Part shown: positions 14,110-24,239 of the stretch, piece by piece
Position numbering within the stretch: position 1 is the first letter of the stretch
Layout: each line of letters starts with the position of its first letter
Origin: Pseudoalteromonas umbrosa
Lineage (GTDB): Bacteria > Pseudomonadota > Gammaproteobacteria > Enterobacterales > Alteromonadaceae
DNA length: 42,356 nucleotides
Direction of reading: 5' to 3'
Assembly: GCF_030125375.1 (NCBI RefSeq)
Contig: NZ_JASJUU010000009.1
Coordinates: forward strand, 155,718 to 198,073
Program-made: the position numbers and the translations under genes
Notes under the pieces: generated by a model
What the model was told of the DNA's origin: nothing
What the model saw: the letters and a program-made list of their open reading frames with translations, nothing else
The model's database searches: none

Positions 14110-15738
14110 ATGACAGAACGCTTAATTGATATACATGGGTTAATTCCTGAGCGGCTAAGAGATGAGCCACTATTAAAAGATTGTATCGAGTCACTGGAAC
14201 ACGTTTTTTATCGGCGAGAAGAAAACGTTTCACGACAGATAGAAGCTATTCGAGATAAATATACCACCTATCTCGTGTTGGCAAAAACCCCTGCAAAGGA
14301 GTCTTTTCAGATCCGAAGTGCGCCAGCAATTACAGAGGTGACCCCCACCCTGTACATGTCTGAGCCGCTCATTGTTCGCGAGCAAGCCGACTTTAGTTTT
14401 GCTGTGGGTAAACACCAGTTTTCCTCGCCAATATTATCACTCGAAAGTATCGATGAGATCTTCGACGCCAATAATATTCATAATGCCACCATCAGACAGA
14501 TCACACCGCTTTTTCGCAACATGAAAGAGGGCTATTTTGAGGAAAACTGTTTTTATGAAATAGAGTGCGAAACCCCTATCGCTTTCTCTTTTAAAGGGCT
14601 GCGCCACGGCACACAAGCCCCCATAGAAAAAATAGTTGAACCCCTCTTTGGCTTGACCTATGAAAGTAGCAACCTGCGAGAGTCCGACCTCTATGCACTG
14701 GAGCCCGACTTTACCTATCAGGTGCATGCCACCGCAGACGGCTTTGATTGGGGCATAGATGGCCTACGTCATGATCCCGTAGAACTAGACCTCAGTCGCG
14801 AACGAAATGCCCAAGTGGTTAATGAATACGGTTACCAGTATTTAATTGATGCACTGGGTATGACGGCCCTTGATGTCGCCTTGATCCGCTCTTTTATCAC
14901 TGTAATACACCAACTTAAAGGCTCACGTAAAGGCGTCGATTTGATGCTAGATTTACTCAAACTACGGGACTACGTGCAGCTCATTGAGTGGTGGGAAGAT
15001 GACCCGACAGGCGAAACGGTCACAGAAATGACCTATCGTGCTGAAGTCGACTTACGTAATCAGGCTAATTTCAATGGCAACAGTTTGCAAGCATTGCGCT
15101 TGTTCTTACGCCAATACGTCTACCCTTTAATGACTGACTTTGCGTTGATCATCGATTTTGTCAACGAACGTCTAAAAACGGGCTATAACGTTCTGACCCA
15201 TCAGACTGTCAATGGTACCGTATCTTCACCGCTGGTTATCACCCCAATTATTCGGCCTTATCAAACCATTCATGCGTCTAACGCCTCACCGGTTATGGCT
15301 GGCATGAGTGGTTTGACAGAGCGCGAATACAAAGTCAGTTTTAACAGTGTGCAAGAAGATGTCACCTATCAAATGGTCGACCAAACATTAAATACGGGTT
15401 TCAACGTACTGCCGCACATGGAAGTCAAAGGACAAACGACCACACAGGTCATTGTCGGTATGACAGGTATCGGCCATACCCGATATCACGGCCATACCAA
15501 TAGCCCTATCGTCGTCGAAACCAGCGGGTTGGTGGATAGAGAAATCAGTATGGAGTTTAAGCAGGTCGCAACGGAGTCTGCAATTAACTTTACTTTTCAT
15601 GTTGCCAATGGCACAAAAGGCTTTGTTAAACAGAGTGTGCCAGCCCAAGGCCACTCGCCAATGATGTTGATGATGCGCGGTATGTTAGATCAAGCCTATG
15701 AAGGACAGGTTACCGGAGATATTAACGACGCACCATAA
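14110..15738 (+). CDS. Tail protein I-like wedge protein with extended C-terminus (542 aa)
   Basis: Residues ~245-310 carry the P2 gpI/T4 gp7-type signature: DALGMTALDVALIRSFITVI, then LKGSRKGVDLMLDLL and EWWEDDPTGE. Residues 1-60 are helical. Residues ~60-240 hold an inserted beta-rich region. After ~355 come three similar beta segments of about 60-65 residues (NERLKTGYNVLTHQTVNGT, DQTLNTGFNVLPHMEVKGQ and a more diverged one), each with a GM[ST]G-type turn. They may form an outward arm. P2 gpI is only about 180 residues, so this protein has gained large fibre-docking modules. It ends the PAAR-gp25-J-I operon. Confidence 0.82.
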   Translation: MTERLIDIHGLIPERLRDEPLLKDCIESLEHVFYRREENVSRQIEAIRDKYTTYLVLAKTPAKESFQIRSAPAITEVTPTLYMSEPLIVREQADFSFAVGKHQFSSPILSLESIDEIFDANNIHNATIRQITPLFRNMKEGYFEENCFYEIECETPIAFSFKGLRHGTQAPIEKIVEPLFGLTYESSNLRESDLYALEPDFTYQVHATADGFDWGIDGLRHDPVELDLSRERNAQVVNEYGYQYLIDALGMTALDVALIRSFITVIHQLKGSRKGVDLMLDLLKLRDYVQLIEWWEDDPTGETVTEMTYRAEVDLRNQANFNGNSLQALRLFLRQYVYPLMTDFALIIDFVNERLKTGYNVLTHQTVNGTVSSPLVITPIIRPYQTIHASNASPVMAGMSGLTEREYKVSFNSVQEDVTYQMVDQTLNTGFNVLPHMEVKGQTTTQVIVGMTGIGHTRYHGHTNSPIVVETSGLVDREISMEFKQVATESAINFTFHVANGTKGFVKQSVPAQGHSPMMLMMRGMLDQAYEGQVTGDINDAP

Positions 15739-15740
15739 TA

Positions 15741-15878
15741 TTGTACAATGTTATTTATAATCTAGCGCTGTCACCATAGCAGGCAGCGCTCTAGAAGGGA
15801 TATCATTGCTATAAACCCACCTCAATCACCCCATTGCATGGTGTTTTTCATTGCTGTGCAAGAGGCACCGTTGTACAA
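15741..15878. promoter_or_regulatory. Two TTGTACAA palindromes and a hairpin before 15995
   Basis: Palindromes at 15741-15748 and 15871-15878. Between them AGCGCTG (15764-15770) pairs with CAGCGCT (15784-15790), a hairpin without T-run that may end the upstream operon. TATAAT-like hexamers lie 6-9 bases after each palindrome, too close for a standard sigma70 spacer. Confidence 0.45.
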
Positions 15879-15994
15879 TCTTTATAAGTAGTGCGTTTCA
15901 ACAACGCACGTACATTCTGTGAAATTAATGACGAGATATCAGGGTGGCACGCCTGCCACCCCCTGTACGCTTTGAGAAGAGGGGTAACTACTAT

Positions 15995-18900
15995 ATGGCC
16001 ATTGTAGGCGTTGTCACTAATAAAGGCTTAACTGAATCGGTTAGAGCGTCCAGCAGTAAAGGCTGGGCTATTCATCCAACTCGATTTGGTATATCAGCTG
16101 ACAGTGGAGAACTACGACCGACTCGTGAAGACACTAAACTAATTTGGTATGAAGCGCCAATTAGTGATCAAACAGTCGTATCTGAAAACACAATCCAGTT
16201 TGTTTGTACCATTCCGCCTCAGGTAATTGAGACAGACCAACACATTAACGAAATCTATCTATTTGGTGAAAATTCAGAAGATCAGTCGGAGTTCCTACTA
16301 GCCGTCGGTCAACCAACTGAAACCATCACCTACTTCAAAGATGGTACTATCACACTGCGTATGCATGTGACTTTAGCCAATGTGCAAGCGTCTCAAGTAT
16401 TTGAAATCAAATACGCGGGCCACCGTAGTATTGAAGATCACAACACCAGCGAAGATGCCCACCAAGAACTATTTGGCGCGCTCTCTGATCAGATAAAATC
16501 GCTGGGAGACGCCATCTTAGTTGACAACCAAGTCTCTAGTGGCGGTGCAATTTATATCGACCGCAAAGCAGGCACTGCGCAAATTGATGATGCAAAGTTC
16601 TACCACAACGGCATTCTAAAGCGCGTACCTGGTGCCAGTTTTGTTATCCCTTTGAGCGGCAAAATTTCTGTTGGTATTTGGACAGGCAAAAACGATCAAG
16701 ACGAAGAAACGCTTGTTTGGGGTACCCGCTATCACCCAGCAGGTGATGCATACCACGAAGTACACATCATCCAAGATGGCTTCCTGATGACCTTAACCGA
16801 AGGGGTGATCAAAGAAGAACCTGTTCACAGCAGCGTGGTACGTTATGATCGTGAAGCCAATGGCAGCTATGTTGTGCATGGGATGAATGTCGGTATTGCG
16901 CAAACAGGTGATGACCATTACATCGTCCAAATCGGGGCAGGTAAAGCGCATATCGATGGCAGCGAAGTTGACCTACCAAGGATCACCGAACGCACCTATA
17001 ATTTTGACCCAGATACTGAGCGCGTTGTCGCTGAGTTACACCGCTTCTTGCCTGATGAGAAGGGCCAAATGGGTGTGGTTGTAGATAACCAACCTATCGC
17101 GACACAAAAACCAGTTAAAGTGACCTACTCAAAGCGCTCAACGCTGGGTATACAGCGCGGTAATGGCACAAGTGCCGGTGGTTCTGATTTCTTAACTGAG
17201 AATTTATTGACGGTCCATAGCGTCAAATACGGGACTACGACTTTCTTAGAAGGGCGAGATTATCAGATCCGAGGCGGGCTATTAGATTGGTCACCGATGG
17301 GCGCAGAGCCACCTCCAGGCTCACGTTACACAGTTGATTTCGAATATATTCAAGAAATCACACTACCAGAAGATCAGGTTCTTGAATCAGGCTTTACATT
17401 TGAAGGCGCAATCATCGGCTCTAACTTCCACGTAGAGTACGAGGCACTACTGCCGCGTAAAGACTTAATTGTTTTAGAGCGCGATGGCTCTTTAAGTCGT
17501 ATCAAAGGTAAAGGGGATACACGTGCCTTGACGGCACCCAAAGCGCCAGCAGGCACCTTAGCACTGGCTGAACTAGGTCAGCATTGGACCTCTGGTATTG
17601 ACCCCGCGGTTGAGAACACAGGCGTAGTCGCTGTCAGAGCCGATGACCTCAATGCGATGCGCGACAACATCAGTAATCTGTTTGATATGGTTGCCGAAGA
17701 GCGTATTGCACGAATGGCCTCAGGGGATGACCCTCGTCCAAAGCGCGGCATTTTTGTCGATGCATTTGTCGATGACAGCCAACGTGACGGCGGTGCAATT
17801 CAAACCGCGATGGTGAATGCCGAAGCTGGTGAGTTAACGCTATCTTCTGATGTACATACAATGGACACCAAGGACATCAGCAAAGCCGATGCACCAAATG
17901 GGATTGCCATGCTGCCGTATTCACTACGCACAGTGCTTGAACAAAACTTCTCGACATCATCGATGAAGGTGAATCCATACTCTGCTTTTGATCCGATCCC
18001 GCCAACTATCAAGCTATCACCAGCACTAGATAACTGGACGGTATCAAATAACTTGAGAACCACTATCACACAAACGCGTACCCGTCGTGAAATGGTGAGA
18101 GCCTCAACATTCCGCAGCCGCTTCAACTCCAATGCAAGCAGCATCACTCGTACCACTGGCAGCACCGTACGTCAGAATACGTTAACTCGTAACAATGAGT
18201 TACCGTACCTGCGCGAGCTGCGTGTCAGTTTTGAAATCGCAGGATTCAAGCCGGGTGAAAAAGTGACGGATATTCGATTTGGCTCAACGGATGTGACCCC
18301 ATCATTAGATTCATTTGGCTTACCGCCTTTGGATACCACCTTACTGGTTGGTGACAATAGTGACTTGGATACACGTCCGCTTTATGACGGTGCCAGTGAA
18401 GCCATTACCTCTTGGGTACGCCAGTCGTTCCACGCCAATGGACCTCGCCCAAATGAACTGACACCTTGGAGCTTAAAAGGTGGACGCGTCAATTACGGTG
18501 CAAACAGTGGCACGTACGTGACATTAACTTCTCGAGATACTTTCGATAACTTTGATACCACAGTGCGTGTCCGCGGCACCAACGGCGATGATGATTGGAT
18601 AGGCTTAGTCTTGGCTTCCATCACAACCAATGGCCAAACCCACACACTGAGCGCAGTACGTGCTACTCGTGATGGCAAACTCGCTTGGCGCTTGTTAGTC
18701 AATGCTGGTCAAACAGGGGCTATCTCATTATTTGAAGAGCAAAATCGCTTTGCCTCAGTAGATAAAAAAGGCGTGTGGTCTACCTTCCCTGAAGGCACCA
18801 CAATCCGTGTTATTCGTAAAGGCACAAGCTTTAAAGTGCTCACCTCAAAGATGGGAGAGCTTCTGCTAGATGAAAGCAGTGCATATACATTCGACATCGA

Positions 18901-19015
18901 CGATCACGAAGCATTGAAAGTATTTAAATCGCCGTGTGCATGGGGCTTTGTGTCCTATAGCCAACCTTGTTCGTTTGAAGTGCTATCACACACAAACGCA
19001 GGCAACATTGGGTAA
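15995..19015 (+). CDS. DUF4815-like baseplate/fibre-connector protein with C-terminal lectin-like domain (1006 aa)
   Basis: ATG 15995 (MAIVGVVTNKG) is preferred over GTG 15944: it aligns with the paralog's start and AGGGG lies 10 bases upstream. Residues ~1-160 are a beta-rich attachment domain with EIYLFGENSED and FLLAVGQP. The middle contains DREANGSYVVHGMNVG and the DUF4815-type RGIFVDAFVDDSQRD. To about residue 785 it parallels the 20356 protein; then, at DVTPSLDSFG, the paralogy stops and a ~225-residue concanavalin/LamG-like domain ends the protein. The continuation of the paralogous sequence is encoded by the next gene. The product probably joins the wedge to fibres. Exact binding partners are inferred. 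Confidence 0.75.
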   Translation: MAIVGVVTNKGLTESVRASSSKGWAIHPTRFGISADSGELRPTREDTKLIWYEAPISDQTVVSENTIQFVCTIPPQVIETDQHINEIYLFGENSEDQSEFLLAVGQPTETITYFKDGTITLRMHVTLANVQASQVFEIKYAGHRSIEDHNTSEDAHQELFGALSDQIKSLGDAILVDNQVSSGGAIYIDRKAGTAQIDDAKFYHNGILKRVPGASFVIPLSGKISVGIWTGKNDQDEETLVWGTRYHPAGDAYHEVHIIQDGFLMTLTEGVIKEEPVHSSVVRYDREANGSYVVHGMNVGIAQTGDDHYIVQIGAGKAHIDGSEVDLPRITERTYNFDPDTERVVAELHRFLPDEKGQMGVVVDNQPIATQKPVKVTYSKRSTLGIQRGNGTSAGGSDFLTENLLTVHSVKYGTTTFLEGRDYQIRGGLLDWSPMGAEPPPGSRYTVDFEYIQEITLPEDQVLESGFTFEGAIIGSNFHVEYEALLPRKDLIVLERDGSLSRIKGKGDTRALTAPKAPAGTLALAELGQHWTSGIDPAVENTGVVAVRADDLNAMRDNISNLFDMVAEERIARMASGDDPRPKRGIFVDAFVDDSQRDGGAIQTAMVNAEAGELTLSSDVHTMDTKDISKADAPNGIAMLPYSLRTVLEQNFSTSSMKVNPYSAFDPIPPTIKLSPALDNWTVSNNLRTTITQTRTRREMVRASTFRSRFNSNASSITRTTGSTVRQNTLTRNNELPYLRELRVSFEIAGFKPGEKVTDIRFGSTDVTPSLDSFGLPPLDTTLLVGDNSDLDTRPLYDGASEAITSWVRQSFHANGPRPNELTPWSLKGGRVNYGANSGTYVTLTSRDTFDNFDTTVRVRGTNGDDDWIGLVLASITTNGQTHTLSAVRATRDGKLAWRLLVNAGQTGAISLFEEQNRFASVDKKGVWSTFPEGTTIRVIRKGTSFKVLTSKMGELLLDESSAYTFDIDDHEALKVFKSPCAWGFVSYSQPCSFEVLSHTNAGNIG

Positions 19016-19036
19016 GATTGAGTAGGTATTAGAGAA

Positions 19037-20251
19037 ATGGCAGAATTTATTGCAGATGAGAAAGGAGCTATTCGCGGTAGCTTCAAAATACCAGCTAAAC
19101 AACGTGCTGGTACACACGAAGTCCGTGTGACAGGTGAGCTGGGCACAATTGCCCAGACTGCCTTCACAGGTCAAGGCACAGAAGAGATCACAGAAGTCCA
19201 AAATATCATTACCAATACGCTGGTCACCTACCAGCGTTATGACCCACTGGCACAGACATTCACGTTCGATCGTGATGTCGACCTAGCTGCGGTCGATGTG
19301 TGGGTAAAAGTCAAAGGCGAAACACCGATGACGCTCGATATTCGCACTTGTGAAAACGGCATTCCAACCCCAAATATTTTACGCCGTCAACGCGTTGAAT
19401 TAGACGAAGTAAGCAATGTTGATAATAATCAGCATACACGCATTAGCTTTGATCCGATCAGGTTACAGCGCGGTGTTGAATATTGCTTCATCCTCATGGC
19501 TGATGACGCGCTATGGGAAGTTGAGGTGGCAACGCTTGGCGAATATGACAGACGTAACGATAAGTGGATCCAAGCACAAGCATTCCAAATTGGTACACTG
19601 TTATCATCATCAAATGCCTCCACTTGGACACCGCATCAAAAAACCGATATGCGCTTTAGATTGCATGAAGCAACATACACATCACACACTCGCAGCTACG
19701 CATTGGGCACATTCGATTTATTTGAAGCCGACCTAATTCACGCGCAGTTTACCGCGGATCGTGTAGATGAACTGACTGATGCCGCAATTGTATTAACTAT
19801 GCCTGATGGCCGCACCGAATATCGCTTAAAAGAAGATTCGATCACTTCATTGCCAAACAAAATTACCGGTAAAGCCAACGCGAAAATAGAGCTCAAAGGC
19901 ACAGCAGATAAATCACCCACGGTCCTTACAGGCTTAACGCTAGTCAGTGCCGGTGTTGTTGAAACAGGTGAGTACGTTACAAAGCATATTCCACTTGGCA
20001 ATGATGTCGATGTCCGTGTAAGCTTTGAAACGCGCACCGGTTTGAACTCAACCGTGAAAGCATTTTACTCTACGGGCGGTGAGTGGAAAGACTTGCCTCT
20101 CAGTGGCAGTGTAAATCAAGATGAAGGCTTTATTGAGCGCAGTTACAAGATTGACGAGCTTAGCGGGGATACTATCCGCATTAAGTTAGAACTACAGGGC
20201 ACAGCCCGTGATTTACCAAGAGTTCGTAAATTTAGAACAGTGATCATCTAA
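19037..20251 (+). CDS. Detached C-terminal half of a DUF4815-type assembly (404 aa)
   Basis: The entire protein parallels the C-terminal third of the 20356 protein: ADEKGAIRGSFKIPA vs ADQNGVVKGIIPIPG, YQRYDPLAQTFTF vs FQRWDPLAQTFTL, and GTLLSSSNASTWTPHQ vs GVMLSSSNATTWTPHQ. It is all-beta, ending LQGTARDLPRVRKFRTVII. It starts 21 bases after the preceding stop, so it is cotranscribed with it and the two products probably form one complex. ATG 19037 has only a weak AGAGAA site. This is a natural split relative to the one-gene paralog, not a frameshift artefact, because a lectin-like domain separates the halves. Confidence 0.78.
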   Translation: MAEFIADEKGAIRGSFKIPAKQRAGTHEVRVTGELGTIAQTAFTGQGTEEITEVQNIITNTLVTYQRYDPLAQTFTFDRDVDLAAVDVWVKVKGETPMTLDIRTCENGIPTPNILRRQRVELDEVSNVDNNQHTRISFDPIRLQRGVEYCFILMADDALWEVEVATLGEYDRRNDKWIQAQAFQIGTLLSSSNASTWTPHQKTDMRFRLHEATYTSHTRSYALGTFDLFEADLIHAQFTADRVDELTDAAIVLTMPDGRTEYRLKEDSITSLPNKITGKANAKIELKGTADKSPTVLTGLTLVSAGVVETGEYVTKHIPLGNDVDVRVSFETRTGLNSTVKAFYSTGGEWKDLPLSGSVNQDEGFIERSYKIDELSGDTIRIKLELQGTARDLPRVRKFRTVII

Positions 20252-20318
20252 TTGTACAACGATAGAGACTGATACTGTATACTTAACTAAGTAATGAGAC
20301 ATGATACGCGTTGTACAA
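20252..20318. promoter_or_regulatory. Two TTGTACAA palindromes before 20356
   Basis: Sites at 20252-20259 (extended TTGTACAACGAT form, directly abutting the previous stop) and 20311-20318, with TGAGAC (20295-20300) between them. Confidence 0.5.
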
Positions 20319-20355
20319 TACCAATGTGCAACGCATGATTAGCAGAGGAATGAGC

Positions 20356-23300
20356 ATGGCCGTAATTGGAGTCATAACAAATGAGGGTCTGAGTCAGACC
20401 ATCAATGCTGCAAACAAAGAAGGTTGGAATATCTACCCGACTAAGTTTGCGATTTCCACCAACAAAGGTTCACTATCACCGAGCCGTGATACGGACTCCG
20501 TTGGCACACTGTGGTTTGAAGCCCCAGTCACCTCAAGACGGGTCATTTCAGACAACTCTATCGAGTTTATTTGTAATATCCCACCTAATGCCACAAACGA
20601 AGATAAAGAAATCGGTGAGATTTACTTATTTGGTGAGTCTAGTGATGACACACCGCAAGAATTCTTATTGGCGTTGGGCCAGCCTTCACAGGCATTAACC
20701 TATTATTTTGACGGCAGTATTTCACTGCGTTTAATCGTCACCCTGACCAATATCAACATCAGCGACCTATTTGTATTCCAGTATGAAGACTCGGTTGATA
20801 TCGACGAACATAATATGGACCCAGACGCACACCCAAAACTCATCAAAGCGGTGGCTCAATGGGTAAAAGGACTGGGTAACGCCCTGCTGCGTAACGGTCA
20901 GCTTTTATCTGGCGGTTCAATTTACACGTCTAAAGACCCACAAGGCGGGGACATTACGGTCAGCGCAGAAGCGGCAGCAATCTATGTGAACGGTGCTGTG
21001 TTGTATGTGCCTGAAAAGAAAAACTTTCAAGCACCGGGGTCAAGCGTCATTAGTTGGGGTGTTTGGGTTGATAACTCAGGCGCAGAAGTGGGTGGCGGAG
21101 AAGATTTAACATCGCCAGAGGCAAGTGTTAAATGGGGCATGTCAACCGACCCAGACGTTGATAGAGAGAAAAGTACCTTCTATGAAGTCTATAAAATCTC
21201 TGATGGCAAAGTCCTAGAAGAAGAAGCCCTGCTCTCTGACGAAGCACAAGAAATCATTGGCCAAATTATGCGCTATGATGTCGATGCAAACGGCAACTAT
21301 GCTGTGAATGGCTTAAATGTTCGCTTAGATAGCTTTAATTGGGATGACACTCAAGACAATACGGTTTACTCAGTTTCAAGTGGTCGAGCTCACGTTGGTG
21401 GTCGAGAAATCAATGTCCTACATGATCACCGTATGCCCGTTGAAAATACAGCGGTGACTTATACCACAAACGCAGAGCCAGTTGCCTTCATTCCCGATAG
21501 CGAAAATAAAATGGACGTAGTGCTGGATTTTGGTCCAGTTGAAGAAGTCATTGAAGTTATCGCTCCTGTCAAAGTAACAGGCCTTAAGTTAGAGCGAAGA
21601 TCAACCTCAGGCTCACTACTTGGCGATGTGAATGAAAACCCGTTAGGCGTGTCTTCTGTACAGGCTATAACCCGAGTATACAGTGGCGACGGTAGGGAAT
21701 TTTTAAAAGGCGATGACTGGGATTACAAGCAAATAGGTAACAGTGTCGTAGAGTCGGTGCTTGTATGGCTCTCAGATAGCCTACCTCAAGGCTCTCAGTT
21801 TTATGTCGACTTCATTTACAATACCGAAGTGACTGACGCCATTACTTTAACTGGCGATAGAAAAGGCTTTAGCATTCCAGAAACCATCACACCTGCTGAT
21901 AGCCCTAATAACATGCAGGTCAAAGTTGCAAAAATCGATGAGTTGCAAGGCGACCAACTATACATGGATGTAGACTATAGATGGCGTATCCCGCGCATTG
22001 ACCGTCTATATCTGGATGCCGAAGGGCGTTTAACGCACGCGCGCGGTGCGGCAAGACCATTCTCTCAGCCAAAAGCACCTAGCTTGCCAGACAAGTCGTT
22101 GTCACTGGCGGAGATGTACCACACTTGGTGGGAAGGCCCTGACGTCAAGTTAGACGGTGTTCAAGTGGTTAAAATGTCAGACTTGAACAAGATGCAGCAA
22201 AGTATTTATGACCTATATGATCTGGTAGCACTAGAGCGCTTAAAGAACGATACCGCACGTGGTGCCCCAACCGCAACGCATGGCTTATTTGTTGATCCAA
22301 TGCTGGATGATGATATGCGCGATTTAGGGGCTGAAGCAGACTTTTTGAAAGAGAACGATGATGTCAAAGTCAGCGCAACTATCAACCCTGCACGCGAAGA
22401 ACTGGTCTTGCCGATACAGATGTCCCCAAATAGCTTGAACCAGAGCAAGGAATCCAGTCCATGGACATTGGAATATGAGCATACTGTTCTAACAGATCAG
22501 GGCAACCCCGTTGAGCAAACCAAGATGACAGGCTCAATGAAGGTGAATCCATATGCGGCATTTAAGCCAATTCCAGCTAAAATGACGCTGATCCCAGCTG
22601 TTGATATCTGGACTGAAACCAAGATGAACTTAAAGTCTGGTGGTTCAATCAATTCAACCGTAGTGAACCATGGTGTATTTGGTTTTAGATTCCGTGGTAA
22701 CGTAAGCTCAGCAAAAATTGGAGAAACAACACGCACATTAGAATTCCTTCGTGCGCTGGACATAGAATTTACCATTGAAGGGTTTATTCCAAATACCACT
22801 ATCCAAGAACTTAAATTTGATAATGTACCAATTACACCACAGCCAATCGATGGTCAGACAGAAGTCAAAGCTGACCAAAATGGCGTCGTTAAGGGGATCA
22901 TCCCAATCCCAGGTGATACCTTCACGGCAGGCCGTAAACTGGTAGAAGTTACTGACTCAACAGGACAAATTACCGCACAAGCCAGCTTTACTGGTAAAGG
23001 CACAGTTACAACTGAAGAGTGGCAAACTAAGTTTACTGGCGGTTTCCAACGCTGGGACCCACTTGCACAAACGTTCACCCTAAATCAAGACCACTATGTT
23101 GCAGGTGTGGATATTAAGATGACAACCATAGGAACAGACCAAATTGTGGTTCAGCTAAGAACGACATCGGTTGGTATTCCTGACAAAACCATCGCTGAAG
23201 TGCGCCTGAATCCTGAAGATTTATTACTGTATGAAACAGAAAAGCACAATCTTCAAGATCCTATGGTAGACGGAAAGCCTGAGTCTTATAAAAACCCTAA

Positions 23301-24144
23301 CAAGTTTGGTTGGACACGAATTGAATTTGATCCAACATTTGTTGAGGCAGGTACAGAGTACGCATTCGTTGTACTGACGGACGACCCTGATCACGAAATG
23401 GCCATCGCAGAGCTAGGTGGTGTCAGTGAAGACGGTGAAGTGATCAGTGCACAGGCTTACCAAATCGGGGTGATGCTATCATCTTCAAACGCCACAACAT
23501 GGACACCGCACCAGTCAGCTGACTTAACTTTCCGCTTGCTCAGTGCAGACTTCGTCAACACGGAACGAGAAATTGACTTAGCAACCTTAGACCTTGATAA
23601 CGAAGGTTTCTCAGATGCTATGGTCGTTGGAGGTGCATTAAGGCCAAGTAATGACAGTGATGTCGTGATTACCTTTACTGATCAGGACAATATCAGCTAC
23701 GACATGACAGAAAATGCACCACTGCGCCTAACTGAGAAAATCAAGGGGACAATTTCTGTTAAAGCGAAACTTAAAGGCAATAAGAGAATATCGCCTATAG
23801 TGTGGCCAGAGCTGCTCATGATGATAGGTAAGCAGCAAGACAAGGCCATATACTGTACCCGTACTTTTGCCGCAGGCAGTGATAACAGTACGCTGTCAGT
23901 GAAGTTTGAAGCCGAACTTCCTGGTAGTGCAACTGTACAGGTATATTATCGTACTAAAGTGAGTGGCAAAGACGAGTGGGTTGAGATGATCAACCCAGAG
24001 AAAACTCAACTTGATACCAATGTTCATGACTGGGAATACAAAGAAACACAGCTCAGCGATGAATCAACACGTATCTTGCTCAAACTCTCTGGCGATGCCT
24101 TAAACCGCCCTGTCGTTAGAAATTTAAGAGCCATGGCATACTAA
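20356..24144 (+). CDS. DUF4815-like baseplate/fibre-connector protein, unsplit paralog (1262 aa)
   Basis: ATG 20356 (MAVIGVITNEG) is chosen: AGAGGA lies 6 bases upstream and the paralog begins in the same way; upstream in-frame codons read through the TTGTACAA site. Residues ~1-160 are the attachment domain (EIYLFGESSDD, FLLALGQPS). DVDANGNYAVNGLNV lies near 320 and the DUF4815-type HGLFVDPMLDDDMRD near 640. MKVNPYAAFKPIP begins the shared beta region, and from ~840 onward the sequence parallels the 19037 protein, with FQRWDPLAQTFTL. The tandem position beside its split relative indicates duplication. It is among the largest proteins here and probably forms an elongated homotrimer or docking arm. 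Confidence 0.78.
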   Translation: MAVIGVITNEGLSQTINAANKEGWNIYPTKFAISTNKGSLSPSRDTDSVGTLWFEAPVTSRRVISDNSIEFICNIPPNATNEDKEIGEIYLFGESSDDTPQEFLLALGQPSQALTYYFDGSISLRLIVTLTNINISDLFVFQYEDSVDIDEHNMDPDAHPKLIKAVAQWVKGLGNALLRNGQLLSGGSIYTSKDPQGGDITVSAEAAAIYVNGAVLYVPEKKNFQAPGSSVISWGVWVDNSGAEVGGGEDLTSPEASVKWGMSTDPDVDREKSTFYEVYKISDGKVLEEEALLSDEAQEIIGQIMRYDVDANGNYAVNGLNVRLDSFNWDDTQDNTVYSVSSGRAHVGGREINVLHDHRMPVENTAVTYTTNAEPVAFIPDSENKMDVVLDFGPVEEVIEVIAPVKVTGLKLERRSTSGSLLGDVNENPLGVSSVQAITRVYSGDGREFLKGDDWDYKQIGNSVVESVLVWLSDSLPQGSQFYVDFIYNTEVTDAITLTGDRKGFSIPETITPADSPNNMQVKVAKIDELQGDQLYMDVDYRWRIPRIDRLYLDAEGRLTHARGAARPFSQPKAPSLPDKSLSLAEMYHTWWEGPDVKLDGVQVVKMSDLNKMQQSIYDLYDLVALERLKNDTARGAPTATHGLFVDPMLDDDMRDLGAEADFLKENDDVKVSATINPAREELVLPIQMSPNSLNQSKESSPWTLEYEHTVLTDQGNPVEQTKMTGSMKVNPYAAFKPIPAKMTLIPAVDIWTETKMNLKSGGSINSTVVNHGVFGFRFRGNVSSAKIGETTRTLEFLRALDIEFTIEGFIPNTTIQELKFDNVPITPQPIDGQTEVKADQNGVVKGIIPIPGDTFTAGRKLVEVTDSTGQITAQASFTGKGTVTTEEWQTKFTGGFQRWDPLAQTFTLNQDHYVAGVDIKMTTIGTDQIVVQLRTTSVGIPDKTIAEVRLNPEDLLLYETEKHNLQDPMVDGKPESYKNPNKFGWTRIEFDPTFVEAGTEYAFVVLTDDPDHEMAIAELGGVSEDGEVISAQAYQIGVMLSSSNATTWTPHQSADLTFRLLSADFVNTEREIDLATLDLDNEGFSDAMVVGGALRPSNDSDVVITFTDQDNISYDMTENAPLRLTEKIKGTISVKAKLKGNKRISPIVWPELLMMIGKQQDKAIYCTRTFAAGSDNSTLSVKFEAELPGSATVQVYYRTKVSGKDEWVEMINPEKTQLDTNVHDWEYKETQLSDESTRILLKLSGDALNRPVVRNLRAMAY

Positions 24145-24173
24145 GCTTTGGCCTTTAAATTAAACCTAAACGG

Positions 24174-24208
24174 GAGGGGTAAGCCAACTTGCTTACCTCT
24201 TCCTTTTT
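24174..24208 (+). terminator. Rho-independent terminator
   Basis: GAGGGGTAAGC (24174-24184) pairs with GCTTACCTCTTC (24191-24202, one mismatch/bulge), followed by CTTTTT. Confidence 0.8.
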
Positions 24209-24239
24209 CCATCTTAGAACTCATTTAGATAGGTTTTTA

